This document shows, one piece after another, positions 8,105-16,545 of a DNA stretch of 64,000 nt (positions within the stretch are counted from its first letter, which is position 1; every line of letters begins with the position of its first letter). Below the pieces are notes generated by a model, which was not told the DNA's origin, did no database searches, and worked only from the letters and a program-made list of their open reading frames with translations. The DNA lies in the NCBI GenBank assembly GCA_027673765.1, contig JAQDWB010000007.1:41615-105614 (forward strand), written 5' to 3'. This DNA comes from Coriobacteriaceae bacterium AM113-163 (GTDB lineage Bacteria > Actinomycetota > Coriobacteriia > Coriobacteriales > Coriobacteriaceae). The translations under genes were made by a program, and so were the position numbers.

Positions 8105-10105
8105 TTAGTCAACTGGATTGAGCGCGTCGATCTGCGCAAGCCACAGACGCGAGCTGGCGTCACTCGGCATACGCCAATCGCCGCGCGGGCTGAGCGTCAC
8201 CGAACCAACCTTGGGGCCATCGGGCAGGCAGCTGCGCTTAAACTGCTGGGCAAAGAAGCGACGATAGAACGTACGCAGCCACGTGTGGACGGTCTTGGCG
8301 TCGTAGACACCCTCGAAACTCTTGAGCGCCATGCGGTAGATCTTGCCCGGCTCAAAGCCAAAACGCAGCAAGTAGTAGAGGAAGTAGTCGTGCAGCTCGT
8401 ACGGGCCCACCAGGTCCTCAGTCTTCTGCGCAATCTCGCCGTCGCCCGTAGGCGGCAGGAGCTCGGGGGACACCGGCGTATCGAGGATATCGAGCAAAAC
8501 CTCGGCAATACGCCCGCCAAAGACATCGGCCGCATAGCGCACCAGATGGCGCACAAGCGTCTTGGGCACGCTCGCGTTGACGGCGTACATGCTCATGTGG
8601 TCGCCGTTATAGGTAGCCCAGCCGAGTGCCAACTCCGACAGGTCGCCCGTGCCGATGACAAAACCGCCAGCCTGGTTGGCCAGATCCATCAGAATCTGCG
8701 TACGCTCGCGGGCCTGGCTGTTCTCGTAGGTCACGTCCTGCACGGTCGGATCGTGCTCAATGTCCTTGAAGTGCTGCTCCACAGCCGCGTGGATCGAAAC
8801 CTCGCGGAAGCTCACGCCCAGGTCGCGCGCGAGCGACTCGGCGTTGGACTTAGTGCGATGCGTCGTGCCAAAGCCGGGCATGGAGACCGCCGTGATACCC
8901 GTGCGCGGCAGCCCCAGTGCATCGAAGGCACGCACCGTCACGAGCAGTGCCAGTGTAGAATCAAGGCCGCCCGAAAGACCGATGACGGCCGCCTTGGTGC
9001 CCGTATGGGCCAGGCGGGTCTTGAGGCCGGCGGTCTGCAGGTCGAGGATGGTCTCGCAGCGCTCGGCCAGGTCGCCATGGTCGGCCGGCACAAAGGGCGC
9101 GCGGGGGAAGACACGGTCGATGCCGAGCGCATCGCGCAGAACAGGATCCTTCGCAAGCACGCCCTCAAACGAAAAATCAACGGTCGTGGCCTCCGGCGCA
9201 TCGTCCGCGCGCGTCCACGTCGTCGAGCGACGGCGCTCGGCAACCAGGCGGTCAAGATCGACGTCGGCGATGGCCATGTCGCAGGTAAGCAGTTTGGTCG
9301 CGGCGAGCTTGGAGCCGTTTTCGTAGACGAGGTTCTCCCCCGCAAAGACCATGTCGGTCGTTGACTCACCCTCGCTCGCATCGGCGTAGACATAGGCGCA
9401 GTACAGGCGCGCACTCTGATTGGAGATAAGGCTGCGGCGGTAGTCTGCCTTACCGATAATCTCATCCGAGGCCGACGGGTTGAGAATCACCGTCGTACCG
9501 GCAAGCGCCATCTCGGTCGAAGGGGGTGCCGGCACCCACAGGTCCTCACAGACCTCAACGCCCAGCACCAGGTCCTCGGCGCCTTCATCACAGCAACGGT
9601 AGACAAGCCCCGAACCCAGCGGGACCGGACCCTGACCGGCAAATTCAACCCACACGGGATCCGCAGGCGCCGGAGCAAACCAACGGCGCTCATAGAACTC
9701 GCCATAGTTGGGCAAATACTTCTTGGCCGTGAGGCCCAAAAGCTCGCCCGCGCAGCACACGGCGGCGCAGTTGTAGATATTCTCGGCAACTGCAACGGGA
9801 AGACCGATGGTAAAGACGACCGGCAACTCACGGGTTTCATCGAGGATGTGCACAAGTGCGGTCTCGCAGGCGTGCAGCAGCGTGCGGTTATGGAACAGAT
9901 CAGCCGCGGTATAACCAGTCAGGTTAAGCTCGGGCAGCACGAGCGCACGAACGCCGCGCTCGGTAGCCTCGCGAACAGCCGCCAGCGCAACCTCGGCATT
10001 GCCCTCGACATCGGCCACGCGAATCCGCGGCGACGCCGCCGCCACACGCAAAAAGCCATCGTTCTTATTAGCCGAAACGCAGCATTGCCTTGTTGATCTG
10101 GACAC
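8105..10105 (-). CDS. nadE: Glutamine-dependent NAD+ synthetase
   Basis: This enzyme makes NAD+ from nicotinic acid adenine dinucleotide, using glutamine-derived ammonia. The 666-residue, two-domain protein has an N-terminal nitrilase-type glutaminase with Glu (VLPELNLTGY), Lys (LTAKKYLPNYGEFYE) and Cys (GVEVCEDLW), and a C-terminal synthetase with the PP-loop IGLSGGLDSTLAL at about residue 370. Length matches the long, bacterial glutamine-dependent class. The start is a GTG at 10105 with AAGGGG upstream. It is monocistronic, ending in a strong terminator. Confidence 0.95.
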   Translation of the reverse strand: MSRSTRQCCVSANKNDGFLRVAAASPRIRVADVEGNAEVALAAVREATERGVRALVLPELNLTGYTAADLFHNRTLLHACETALVHILDETRELPVVFTIGLPVAVAENIYNCAAVCCAGELLGLTAKKYLPNYGEFYERRWFAPAPADPVWVEFAGQGPVPLGSGLVYRCCDEGAEDLVLGVEVCEDLWVPAPPSTEMALAGTTVILNPSASDEIIGKADYRRSLISNQSARLYCAYVYADASEGESTTDMVFAGENLVYENGSKLAATKLLTCDMAIADVDLDRLVAERRRSTTWTRADDAPEATTVDFSFEGVLAKDPVLRDALGIDRVFPRAPFVPADHGDLAERCETILDLQTAGLKTRLAHTGTKAAVIGLSGGLDSTLALLVTVRAFDALGLPRTGITAVSMPGFGTTHRTKSNAESLARDLGVSFREVSIHAAVEQHFKDIEHDPTVQDVTYENSQARERTQILMDLANQAGGFVIGTGDLSELALGWATYNGDHMSMYAVNASVPKTLVRHLVRYAADVFGGRIAEVLLDILDTPVSPELLPPTGDGEIAQKTEDLVGPYELHDYFLYYLLRFGFEPGKIYRMALKSFEGVYDAKTVHTWLRTFYRRFFAQQFKRSCLPDGPKVGSVTLSPRGDWRMPSDASSRLWLAQIDALNPVD

Positions 10106-10172
10106 TGGAGGCCCCTTCTACCCTGAGATTCAGTCTAACGGACGTTCACATATCTCTAACTAGCCAAAGCAA

Positions 10173-10192
10173 CCTCCCAGTTTACTGAGAGG
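10173..10192 (-). terminator. Possible terminator after the MFS gene
   Basis: CCTCCCAGT pairs with ACTGAGAGG across a 2-base loop, 48 bp downstream of the MFS stop. The T-run is poor, so the call is weak. Confidence 0.4.
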
Positions 10193-10239
10193 CCAACCTG
10201 TGCTAAGAGCATGTATTTCAAAATTTAGGCATATCAACG

Positions 10240-11427
10240 TCACATCTTTCGCAAATAATTCAATTGAAACACAACTACCATCATAATTGAAAATACACCA
10301 AGTCCTGTAACGAGAATTGAGAACATCGCGATGCTCGTGAACAGCGAAACAAGAAGTGTTGAAATAACAACAGCAACCGATTGCAAAGACTCCCTAATTG
10401 AAAACAGGCTTATCGATTCAGATCCGTCTCTCGCCAAATCCTGCAGCGATGTTATGAGAAGCACATCTTGAATGGCGTTTCCGGCACCGACGATAAAAAG
10501 GAAAATAAACGATATCCCAGACGCATAGCGATAGCCAAACGCCAGATACGCACCGAGCGCAAGATACGTCACAAAACAATATGATTTAACGCAATCGGAA
10601 CCACTGATTAAACGACCATATATTGTATTTCCGAACAACAGTCCGATTGTAAGACTACTCTGAAGGAATCCGTATTGTATCGATGACGAGTCAAATTGCA
10701 ATTGCGCTATAGCTGGCAAAAGAGAATTCAGAGAGCCGAATGCCACGCCACTAGAAATATCGATTAATAGGAAACCAATTGCCAAGTGCTTCGCGCTAAG
10801 ATCACTAAATGCAGTCCTGTTTTTTTCATTTTTGCTTATTCCCTCTTTATCATTAACCTCGATAATCGACGGAACATCTCGCAGCAACCAGAACGACGCG
10901 GCAAAAGAAAGCGCGTCTAATGCAAGAACAGCCTCCGCCCCAAATTGAGCGACAACAAAACCGCCGGCAACTGGCCCCAGAACCATCATCAAATTCTGCA
11001 GGAACCCAAACGAATTATTAATTACGTCGCGATTGATACTATTCGTATTGGCTCTTAACAACGAGTAAAAGCAGGGCATTTCTACCGTTCGGCAAAGCGA
11101 TACCGCGCACGTAATAGCAAACATACTCCATTTACTATCAACAAAAATATAGCAAACGAATAATCCCGCGCGAATTAAGTCTGCCAATCTCATGGCCTGC
11201 AGTGTCCCGATACCCATCTTCTGAGGCAGCTGCGCGAGCGCAACTGAAAACAGAGAGGGGGCAAATCTGCAGCAGACCATCAAAGCAGTTGCAGAAACAT
11301 CGTGAGTTACCTCGTAAATCAGCATTGGCAAAGCAATATTCGCACACCAATTGCCTATTTCGCTTATCCCTCTAGCAATATATAGGACCCGAACCGGACG
11401 GCTAGCTCTCAATACCGTGAACATCAC
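10240..11427 (-). CDS. MFS transporter (drug/siderophore exporter-like)
   Basis: The 395-residue polytopic membrane protein has about 12 hydrophobic segments and an N-terminal VLYIARGISEIGNWCANIALPMLIYEVT, as in MFS exporters of the macrolide-efflux/enterobactin-exporter type. A hydrophilic break (DVPSIIEVNDKEGISKNEKNRT) falls mid-protein, where the central MFS loop is expected. The substrate is unknown. It starts at GTG 11427 or ATG 11424 and overlaps the DUF2087 gene by 26 bp, so the two are co-translated. Base composition is clearly more AT-rich than its neighbours, and codon use includes many A/T-ending codons, suggesting acquisition by transfer. Confidence 0.8.
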   Translation of the reverse strand: MMFTVLRASRPVRVLYIARGISEIGNWCANIALPMLIYEVTHDVSATALMVCCRFAPSLFSVALAQLPQKMGIGTLQAMRLADLIRAGLFVCYIFVDSKWSMFAITCAVSLCRTVEMPCFYSLLRANTNSINRDVINNSFGFLQNLMMVLGPVAGGFVVAQFGAEAVLALDALSFAASFWLLRDVPSIIEVNDKEGISKNEKNRTAFSDLSAKHLAIGFLLIDISSGVAFGSLNSLLPAIAQLQFDSSSIQYGFLQSSLTIGLLFGNTIYGRLISGSDCVKSYCFVTYLALGAYLAFGYRYASGISFIFLFIVGAGNAIQDVLLITSLQDLARDGSESISLFSIRESLQSVAVVISTLLVSLFTSIAMFSILVTGLGVFSIMMVVVFQLNYLRKM

Positions 11428-11683
11428 GATTAACCTCGTATTTCAGGCCTCGTTCATCCCTTAATAGGAATCCATAATCAACCAAGTACCGCCTCAACAC
11501 GGCATAATCAGGATAGAGCTGTGACAGCACACGATTAACCTGAAGCTCCGTATAACTTGTATTTAATTCAAAGAAAGAGACGGCCCATAGCAGCATGATT
11601 CTTTTATAGCTTTCCTTTTTTGGAATTGAAACCAGCTCGCCATTCTTGAGAAATCGTTTTTTAAAGTCTATTAGCTCATCCAT
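11402..11683 (-). CDS. DUF2087 domain protein
   Basis: The 93-residue protein matches the DUF2087 pattern: IPKKESYKRIMLLWAVSFFELNTSYTELQVNRVLSQLYPDYAVLRRYLVDYGFLLRDERGLKYEV. In the family this small domain often follows a winged-helix or acetyltransferase domain; here it stands alone. A DNA-binding or regulatory role is plausible because DYAVLRRYLVDYGFL resembles a winged-helix recognition segment. It overlaps the MFS gene and shares its low GC. The ATG at 11683 has GGAGG nearby. Confidence 0.75.
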   Translation of the reverse strand: MDELIDFKKRFLKNGELVSIPKKESYKRIMLLWAVSFFELNTSYTELQVNRVLSQLYPDYAVLRRYLVDYGFLLRDERGLKYEVNRDVHGIES

Positions 11684-11757
11684 TCACATCCTCCATTTCA
11701 TACGCATCTAATACTAAAAATGCATACGCTTTAGGTCATCGCATTCAGCTTCTTTAT

Positions 11758-11777
11758 TCGAACTAAACTCGAACTAA
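11758..11777. promoter_or_regulatory. Direct repeat in leader of the DUF2087-MFS pair
   Basis: TCGAACTAA occurs twice (11758-11766 and 11769-11777) with an 11-bp period, about one helical turn, upstream of the DUF2087 start. A second direct repeat (CATACGC) lies nearer the gene. Such spacing suits a tandem regulator site. Confidence 0.4.
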
Positions 11778-11783
11778 TCTAAA

Positions 11784-12002
11784 TTATTTGCTCAGACACT
11801 CTTCGAAAGCTCGTTTTTCACTCTGAGTAAAATGCCCTTCCCAGTCAGTCCACGAACAGGAAGGCAACTCACAACGAGCGGAGTCGAAACCCTCTGCCGT
11901 CGGTCGTTCAAAATGCACGATAACCTTTTCGATATCGCCATCTGTAATCAGGTCAGAATGAATGACCTCGGTTCCATCTTCGAATGTCATATACGGGTAC
12001 AT
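11784..12002 (-). CDS. Small acidic protein of unknown function
   Basis: This 72-residue protein starts MYPYMTFEDGTEVIHSDL and ends with a Trp- and Cys-containing tail (CELPSCSWTDWEGHFTQSEKRAFEECLSK). There is no membrane segment or signal peptide. I chose the ATG at 12002 because GAGGTGG sits 8-9 bases upstream; the frame extends further, but with non-coding character. I do not recognise the family. The HSD.ITDGDIEKVIVHFERPT stretch suggests a small beta-rich fold. It is transcribed toward the MFS gene but separated from it by about 100 bp. Confidence 0.6.
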   Translation of the reverse strand: MYPYMTFEDGTEVIHSDLITDGDIEKVIVHFERPTAEGFDSARCELPSCSWTDWEGHFTQSEKRAFEECLSK

Positions 12003-12176
12003 CACGTAAACCACCTCGCAAACATAAATCCAGTTTAGCATCAAGCTATTGCACCAAAGACAGCAGGCCCCCTTGATGAGTTGATGGTATCTGTTAAATG
12101 TCACGTACGATTCACATCTGGTGGGTACCCTGATGGCTACACGAAACGAAGCAGATTTACACCGGGAGGACCCCGT

Positions 12177-13130
12177 ATGGCAACCAAGTACACCGACGCG
12201 CCGCGCACGCGCGTCATGACACCGGCCGCGCTCAACAACGGCGTGCACGAGAACCATTCCATCGGACAGACCATGGCCATCGCGCCCAAAAAGGGCCTGT
12301 TCGATGACATTTCCATTCCCCAGATCATCGCCGGCGCCGCAGCTGCCGCCACGAGCGTGGCGCTTGCTTCAAAGATCGGCATTGCCGGCTCGGTGATTGG
12401 TGCCGCTGTGAGCTCAGTCATCACTGTTGTGTCCTCGCAGGTCTATCGCCACTTTATCTCCGCCAGCGCCGAAGCAATCAAGGGCACGCATGCCGCTGTC
12501 GACTACCCTACCGGCGCCTACGAGCCCGTTGAGCCCAATGTCGAGGAGCACCTAGGTGGCGCCGCAACCACGCAGGAGATGCGCCAGGTTGCGGGACGCG
12601 CGACCACGGCGCGCGTCGCTCCCAACAGCCTGCGCGCCAAGGCGGCGGCTGAGCGCAGCCAGACGCAAAAGAAGGTCATCGTCTTCTCGATCGCTATCGC
12701 CATCGTCGCGGTCATCGCCTGCGCCGGCGCCATCCTTATCACCACTGCCGGTGAGGGTCTGGGCGAGCGTCCCGAGCCAATCCTGTCGTCGCGCACGACC
12801 GAGAGCGATGCAAATGGCAACACCCAGTCGCAGGATCAGCAGGCACAGACGGACGATACGCAAGACAGTTCTACCTCTGCCAATTCGTCCTCGAACACCC
12901 AAAACCAATCGCAGGGCGTCGATTCCTCTGCGAACAACAGCGGCACGCAATCCGGCACGACTGACTCAAGTCAAACGACTGACGGCTCTCAACCGAGCAC
13001 GGGCGACCAGGCGAATGGCAATACACCGAGTACGGGATCTACCGACAACAGCAACACCAACAGCTCGAGCGGAACCGCGTCCGGCACGGCATCTGACAGT
13101 TCAAGCCAAGGCGCGACATCGGGCAACTAG
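12177..13130 (+). CDS. Membrane-anchored protein with Ser/Thr/Gln-rich tail
   Basis: The 317-residue protein has an Ala/Gly-rich hydrophobic stretch at about residues 50-85 (IIAGAAAAATSVALASKIGIAGSVIGAAVSSV), a clear transmembrane helix near residues 165-190 (VIVFSIAIAIVAVIACAGAILI) and a low-complexity tail of about 120 residues rich in Ser, Thr, Gly, Asn and Gln. The tail is probably extracellular. The ATG at 12177 follows GGGAGGA; the upstream extension is rejected. Function unknown; the layout suits a cell-envelope protein. Confidence 0.75.
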   Translation: MATKYTDAPRTRVMTPAALNNGVHENHSIGQTMAIAPKKGLFDDISIPQIIAGAAAAATSVALASKIGIAGSVIGAAVSSVITVVSSQVYRHFISASAEAIKGTHAAVDYPTGAYEPVEPNVEEHLGGAATTQEMRQVAGRATTARVAPNSLRAKAAAERSQTQKKVIVFSIAIAIVAVIACAGAILITTAGEGLGERPEPILSSRTTESDANGNTQSQDQQAQTDDTQDSSTSANSSSNTQNQSQGVDSSANNSGTQSGTTDSSQTTDGSQPSTGDQANGNTPSTGSTDNSNTNSSSGTASGTASDSSSQGATSGN

Positions 13131-13164
13131 GCACATTTGCCTCTCATAGATAACCGACCTGTAT

Positions 13165-13198
13165 AACGGGCGCGAATCGACAGCGGTTCGCGCCCGTT
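13165..13198 (+). terminator. Terminator after the membrane-anchored protein gene
   Basis: AACGGGCGCGAA pairs with TTCGCGCCCGTT across a 10-base loop, with a TTTG end, 35 bp after the stop. Confidence 0.85.
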
Positions 13199-13242
13199 TG
13201 CCTTGGGCGCCGCCATGGCGAGCGCCATGCGATGGTAAGATG

Positions 13243-13258
13243 CTTTACATGTGTAAAG
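13243..13258 (+). promoter_or_regulatory. Palindromic operator-like site
   Basis: CTTTACATGTGTAAAG has 7-bp perfect arms (CTTTACA/TGTAAAG) around a TG centre. It lies 12 bases before the ATG at 13271 and touches the ribosome site, a position suited to repression. The binding factor is unknown. Confidence 0.45.
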
Positions 13259-13270
13259 AGGAGATTTGCC

Positions 13271-14578
13271 ATGAGCAAGACAATAGTTAGGCCCACGCTT
13301 TCACTGGGCAACCACATCTATCTGTATCGCCTGCTGCGCGATGCGATTGGATGCGGCAAGCAAACGTTTATGACGCAGGTCGAAGAGGCGCTCGCCGCTG
13401 GCGACATGACCGCTTATGACCTGGGCTTCGAATCCACGCGCGAGCTGCTCGAAGAGCTTGACGACTGCATTAAGCTGACCGTCTTTAAGGGCGGTCACCT
13501 GTATGCCACCGTCATCGCCAACGAGGCCTGGGATGCCGCCCTTGCCAAGGGCGAGGACAAGCCCAAGACCGCCAAGGGCGCTAAGCAGTCCTACAAAAAG
13601 AAAAAGCGCGGTGAGAAGGACCTCAAGGCTGTGCGCCCCAAGCACGTTAAGCGTCCCGAACCAGAAGCCGCGGTTGAAGCTGTGCCGGAGCCCGAGCCCG
13701 AGACAGAGATCGAAGTCGCTATTGAGGTGGCAGCGGAAGCCGAAACCGAAATCGCCGCCATGACCGATCCCGAAGTCATGCCAGAGCAGGAAGCCGCTGT
13801 GGAGCTCAACGAGGCATCCAAGTCGACAACCGAAGAGGCGGCTGGCCAGCCCGAGGCGCCCGTGTTCCAGAACCACGATGCCTTTGGCGACAACACCGAG
13901 GACAATCAGTCCGACGAGCTCGCGGATCAAGATGCTGCCGAGGCAACACCGGAGCCCGAGGCGCCCCAGCCTGCCATCTCGCTCACGGTTGTCTACGACC
14001 CCGAGAACGCCAACGCCGGCATCACCACCATGGTATCCACGCCGGTCGAGGCCAAGCCGAACGTCGAGGCAGAGGACACTCCGCAGGCCGATGCCAAAAC
14101 CGGGACCGAAGACACGTCCATCTCCGTGGAACCGACAGATTCCATAGCTAAGCCAGAAGCGGCATCTGAGTCTGCACCTGTCATTGAGTCCGCATCCGCA
14201 CCCGCCTGTGACCAGGCTCCCACACCTGCACCGACTCCGGTCCCCAATTCAGCACCGGCCCCCGCTCCCGCAGCACCGACCATCCCCGGGGACTTCCCCA
14301 TCGATTTCGCGACCGAGGTCTTCTGCCCTAGCCCGCTGCTGCACCAGCTGTCGACTTATCTCCCCTACGGCGCTGACACCCTCGGCATCGTCGGCGAGTA
14401 CTACTGGATCGCTCGCGAGCGCGGTACCATCGAGGCCGGCCGTAACCGCGCGTGCTTCCCCCTGCGCTACACACAGGCCGGCAAACGCCACGAAGTCACC
14501 GTACGCATTCGCCGCAACACCACCGGCGGCCTCGGAGCCACCTGGACCGTCGACAAGGTTGAAGAATCCAACGAATAG
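13271..14578 (+). CDS. Unknown protein with long acidic Pro/Glu/Ala linker
   Basis: In the 435-residue protein, residues 1-95 look folded (SLGNHIYLYRLLRDAIGCGKQTFMTQVEEAL, then FKGGHLYATVIANEAWDAAL). Residues about 110-340 are a low-complexity linker, first basic (KQSYKKKKRGEKD), then strongly acidic and Ala/Pro-rich. The last 90 residues form a second folded module (FATEVFCPSPLLHQLSTYLPYGADTLGIVGEYYWIARERGTIEAGRNRACFPLRY). There is no signal or membrane segment. The ATG at 13271 follows GAGGAG. I do not recognise either end domain; the layout resembles scaffold or adaptor proteins. Confidence 0.7.
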   Translation: MSKTIVRPTLSLGNHIYLYRLLRDAIGCGKQTFMTQVEEALAAGDMTAYDLGFESTRELLEELDDCIKLTVFKGGHLYATVIANEAWDAALAKGEDKPKTAKGAKQSYKKKKRGEKDLKAVRPKHVKRPEPEAAVEAVPEPEPETEIEVAIEVAAEAETEIAAMTDPEVMPEQEAAVELNEASKSTTEEAAGQPEAPVFQNHDAFGDNTEDNQSDELADQDAAEATPEPEAPQPAISLTVVYDPENANAGITTMVSTPVEAKPNVEAEDTPQADAKTGTEDTSISVEPTDSIAKPEAASESAPVIESASAPACDQAPTPAPTPVPNSAPAPAPAAPTIPGDFPIDFATEVFCPSPLLHQLSTYLPYGADTLGIVGEYYWIARERGTIEAGRNRACFPLRYTQAGKRHEVTVRIRRNTTGGLGATWTVDKVEESNE

Positions 14579-14580
14579 CA

Positions 14581-14622
14581 AAACGCGGCGAACGTCACAA
14601 AAACGTTCGCCGCGTTTTTTTA
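14581..14622 (+). terminator. Terminator of the linker-protein gene
   Basis: AAACGCGGCGAACGT pairs with ACGTTCGCCGCGTTT, followed by more Ts, starting 2 bases after the stop. Confidence 0.92.
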
Positions 14623-14647
14623 TTTTCCCAGGTTGAGCATAAGTTCG

Positions 14648-14676
14648 TGTGACAAAGGGGCTGTCCCTTTGCCACA
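14648..14676. repeat. GGGACAG-type inverted repeat, copy C
   Basis: TGTGACAAAGGG (14648-14659) pairs with CCCTTTGCCACA (14665-14676) with one mismatch. On the minus strand the core reads AAAGGGACAG. It lies 5 bases beyond the ettA stop. Confidence 0.7.
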
Positions 14677-14681
14677 TCAAA

Positions 14682-16361
14682 CTAGTCCCTGGTAAGTTTC
14701 CTGTGGATACGATGCGGCTGGGCTGCGTCCTCGCCCAGGCGCTCGATGCGGTTGGCCTGATAGGCCTCGAAGTTGCCCTCGAACCAATACCAGTTGCCCG
14801 GATTCTCGTCGGTGCCCTCCCACGCCAGAATGTGCGTGGCGACGCGGTCCAGGAACATACGGTCGTGGCTAATGACCACCGAGCAGCCCGGGAACTCGAG
14901 CAGCGCCGCCTCGAGCGAGGACAGCGTCTCGACGTCGAGGTCGTTCGTGGGCTCGTCGAGGAGCAGCAGGTTGCCGCCCTGCTTGAGCGTAAGCGCCAAG
15001 TTCAGACGGTTGCGCTCGCCACCGGAGAGTACGCCAGCGCGCTTCTGCTGGTCCTGGCCCTTAAAGCCAAAGCTCGCCACATAAGCGCGGCTCGGAACCT
15101 CGGTCTCGCCGACCATCATGTGGTCCAGGCCATCCGAGACGACCTCCCACAGGTTCTTGTCGGGGTCGATGCCGGAACGGTTCTGGTCGACGTAAGAAAT
15201 CTTGACGGTCTCGCCCACCTCGAGCTCGCCCGAAGTCAGCGGCTCCAGGCCCACAATCGTCTTGAACAGCGTGGTCTTACCGACACCGTTGGGGCCGATA
15301 ACGCCCACAATGCCGTTGCGCGGCAGGGTGAACGAAAGGTCATCGATGAGCACGCGGCCATCGAACTCCTTGTGCAGATGATGGGCCTCGAGCACCTTGT
15401 TGCCCAGACGCGGGCCCACGGGGATGCGGATGTCGGTCCAGTCGAGCTTCTGGCTGGCGCGGGCCTCGGCCTCCATCTCCTCGTAGCGAGCCAGGCGGGC
15501 CTTGTTCTTGGCCTGACGAGCCTTGGGCGAGCTGCGTACCCACTCGAGCTCGGCCTCCATGCGCTTGGCGAGCTTGGCATCGCGGTTGCCCTGCGCCTCG
15601 ATACGGGCGGCCTTGGTCTCCAGATACGTGGAGTAGTTGCCCTTGTAGGGATAAAGGTGGCCGCGGTCGACCTCGCAGATCCACTCGGCGACGTTATCCA
15701 GGAAGTAGCGATCGTGCGTGACGGCAAGGACCGCACCTTGGTAGTTGTGCAGGAAGTGCTCGAGCCACAGGATCGACTCAGCGTCCAGGTGGTTCGTGGG
15801 CTCGTCGAGCAGCAGCAGGTCGGGAGCCTCGAGCAGCAGCTTGCACAGGGCCACACGGCGGCGCTCGCCGCCGGAAAGCACGTTGACCGGCATGTCGGAA
15901 TCGGGCAGCTGCAGGGCGTCCATGGCCTGGCCGAGTTTGGAATCGATATCCCAGCCGTCGGCGGCGTCAATCTCGTCCTGGAGCTTGCCCATCTCTGCCA
16001 TGAGGGCGTCCATGTCGCAGTCCGGGTCACACATCTCCTCGCCGATCTTATTGAAGCGATCGACCTTGGCGATCATGTCGCCAAACGCCATGCGCACGTT
16101 CTCGATGACGGTCTTGTCGTCGTCGAGCGGCGGCTCCTGCTGCAGGATACCCACGGTATAGCCGGGGGTGAGCCTGGCATCGCCGTTGGAGACCTCCTCA
16201 ATGCCGGCCATAATCTTGAGCAGGGTCGACTTGCCCATGCCGTTGGGGCCCACGACACCGATCTTGGCACCGGGGTAGAAGCTCAGGGTCACGTCGTCAA
16301 GGATTACCTTGTCGCCATGGGCCTTGCGAGCCTGATACATCTGGTAGATAAACTCTGCCAT
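14682..16361 (-). CDS. ettA: ABC-F protein, energy-dependent translational throttle EttA
   Basis: EttA is a ribosome-binding ABC-F ATPase that gates entry into elongation according to the ATP/ADP ratio. The 559-residue protein has two ABC domains: Walker A GPNGMGKST (about residue 39) and GPNGVGKTT (about 355); signatures NVLSGGERRRVAL and GVLSGGERNRLNL; Walker B LLLLDEPTNHLD and LLLLDEPTNDLD. A charged linker between the domains contains the P-site tRNA-interaction motif region. Length and the MAEFIYQM start match EttA closely. There is no membrane domain. It appears monocistronic, behind the sdpRI terminator. Confidence 0.93.
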   Translation of the reverse strand: MAEFIYQMYQARKAHGDKVILDDVTLSFYPGAKIGVVGPNGMGKSTLLKIMAGIEEVSNGDARLTPGYTVGILQQEPPLDDDKTVIENVRMAFGDMIAKVDRFNKIGEEMCDPDCDMDALMAEMGKLQDEIDAADGWDIDSKLGQAMDALQLPDSDMPVNVLSGGERRRVALCKLLLEAPDLLLLDEPTNHLDAESILWLEHFLHNYQGAVLAVTHDRYFLDNVAEWICEVDRGHLYPYKGNYSTYLETKAARIEAQGNRDAKLAKRMEAELEWVRSSPKARQAKNKARLARYEEMEAEARASQKLDWTDIRIPVGPRLGNKVLEAHHLHKEFDGRVLIDDLSFTLPRNGIVGVIGPNGVGKTTLFKTIVGLEPLTSGELEVGETVKISYVDQNRSGIDPDKNLWEVVSDGLDHMMVGETEVPSRAYVASFGFKGQDQQKRAGVLSGGERNRLNLALTLKQGGNLLLLDEPTNDLDVETLSSLEAALLEFPGCSVVISHDRMFLDRVATHILAWEGTDENPGNWYWFEGNFEAYQANRIERLGEDAAQPHRIHRKLTRD

Positions 16362-16451
16362 TTGCCTGTTTTATCCTTTCTACCTGCTGTTTCCCTATTC
16401 TTGATTCGCTTTAGTGGAAACGAAATGAGGAAACCAGCTCTGAAACTTAAC

Positions 16452-16480
16452 GAAAAAGGGGCATGGTTGCCCACACCCCC
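16452..16480 (-). terminator. Terminator of the sdpRI operon
   Basis: On the minus strand GGGG-TG-TGG pairs with CCA-TG-CCCC and is followed by TTTTT, 66 bp after the sdpI stop and ahead of ettA. Confidence 0.75.
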
Positions 16481-16545
16481 TAATACTACCTGGGAAAAGT
16501 CCCCCTTAACACACTATGAACTGCGTACGCTAGTTTTCCGCAACC

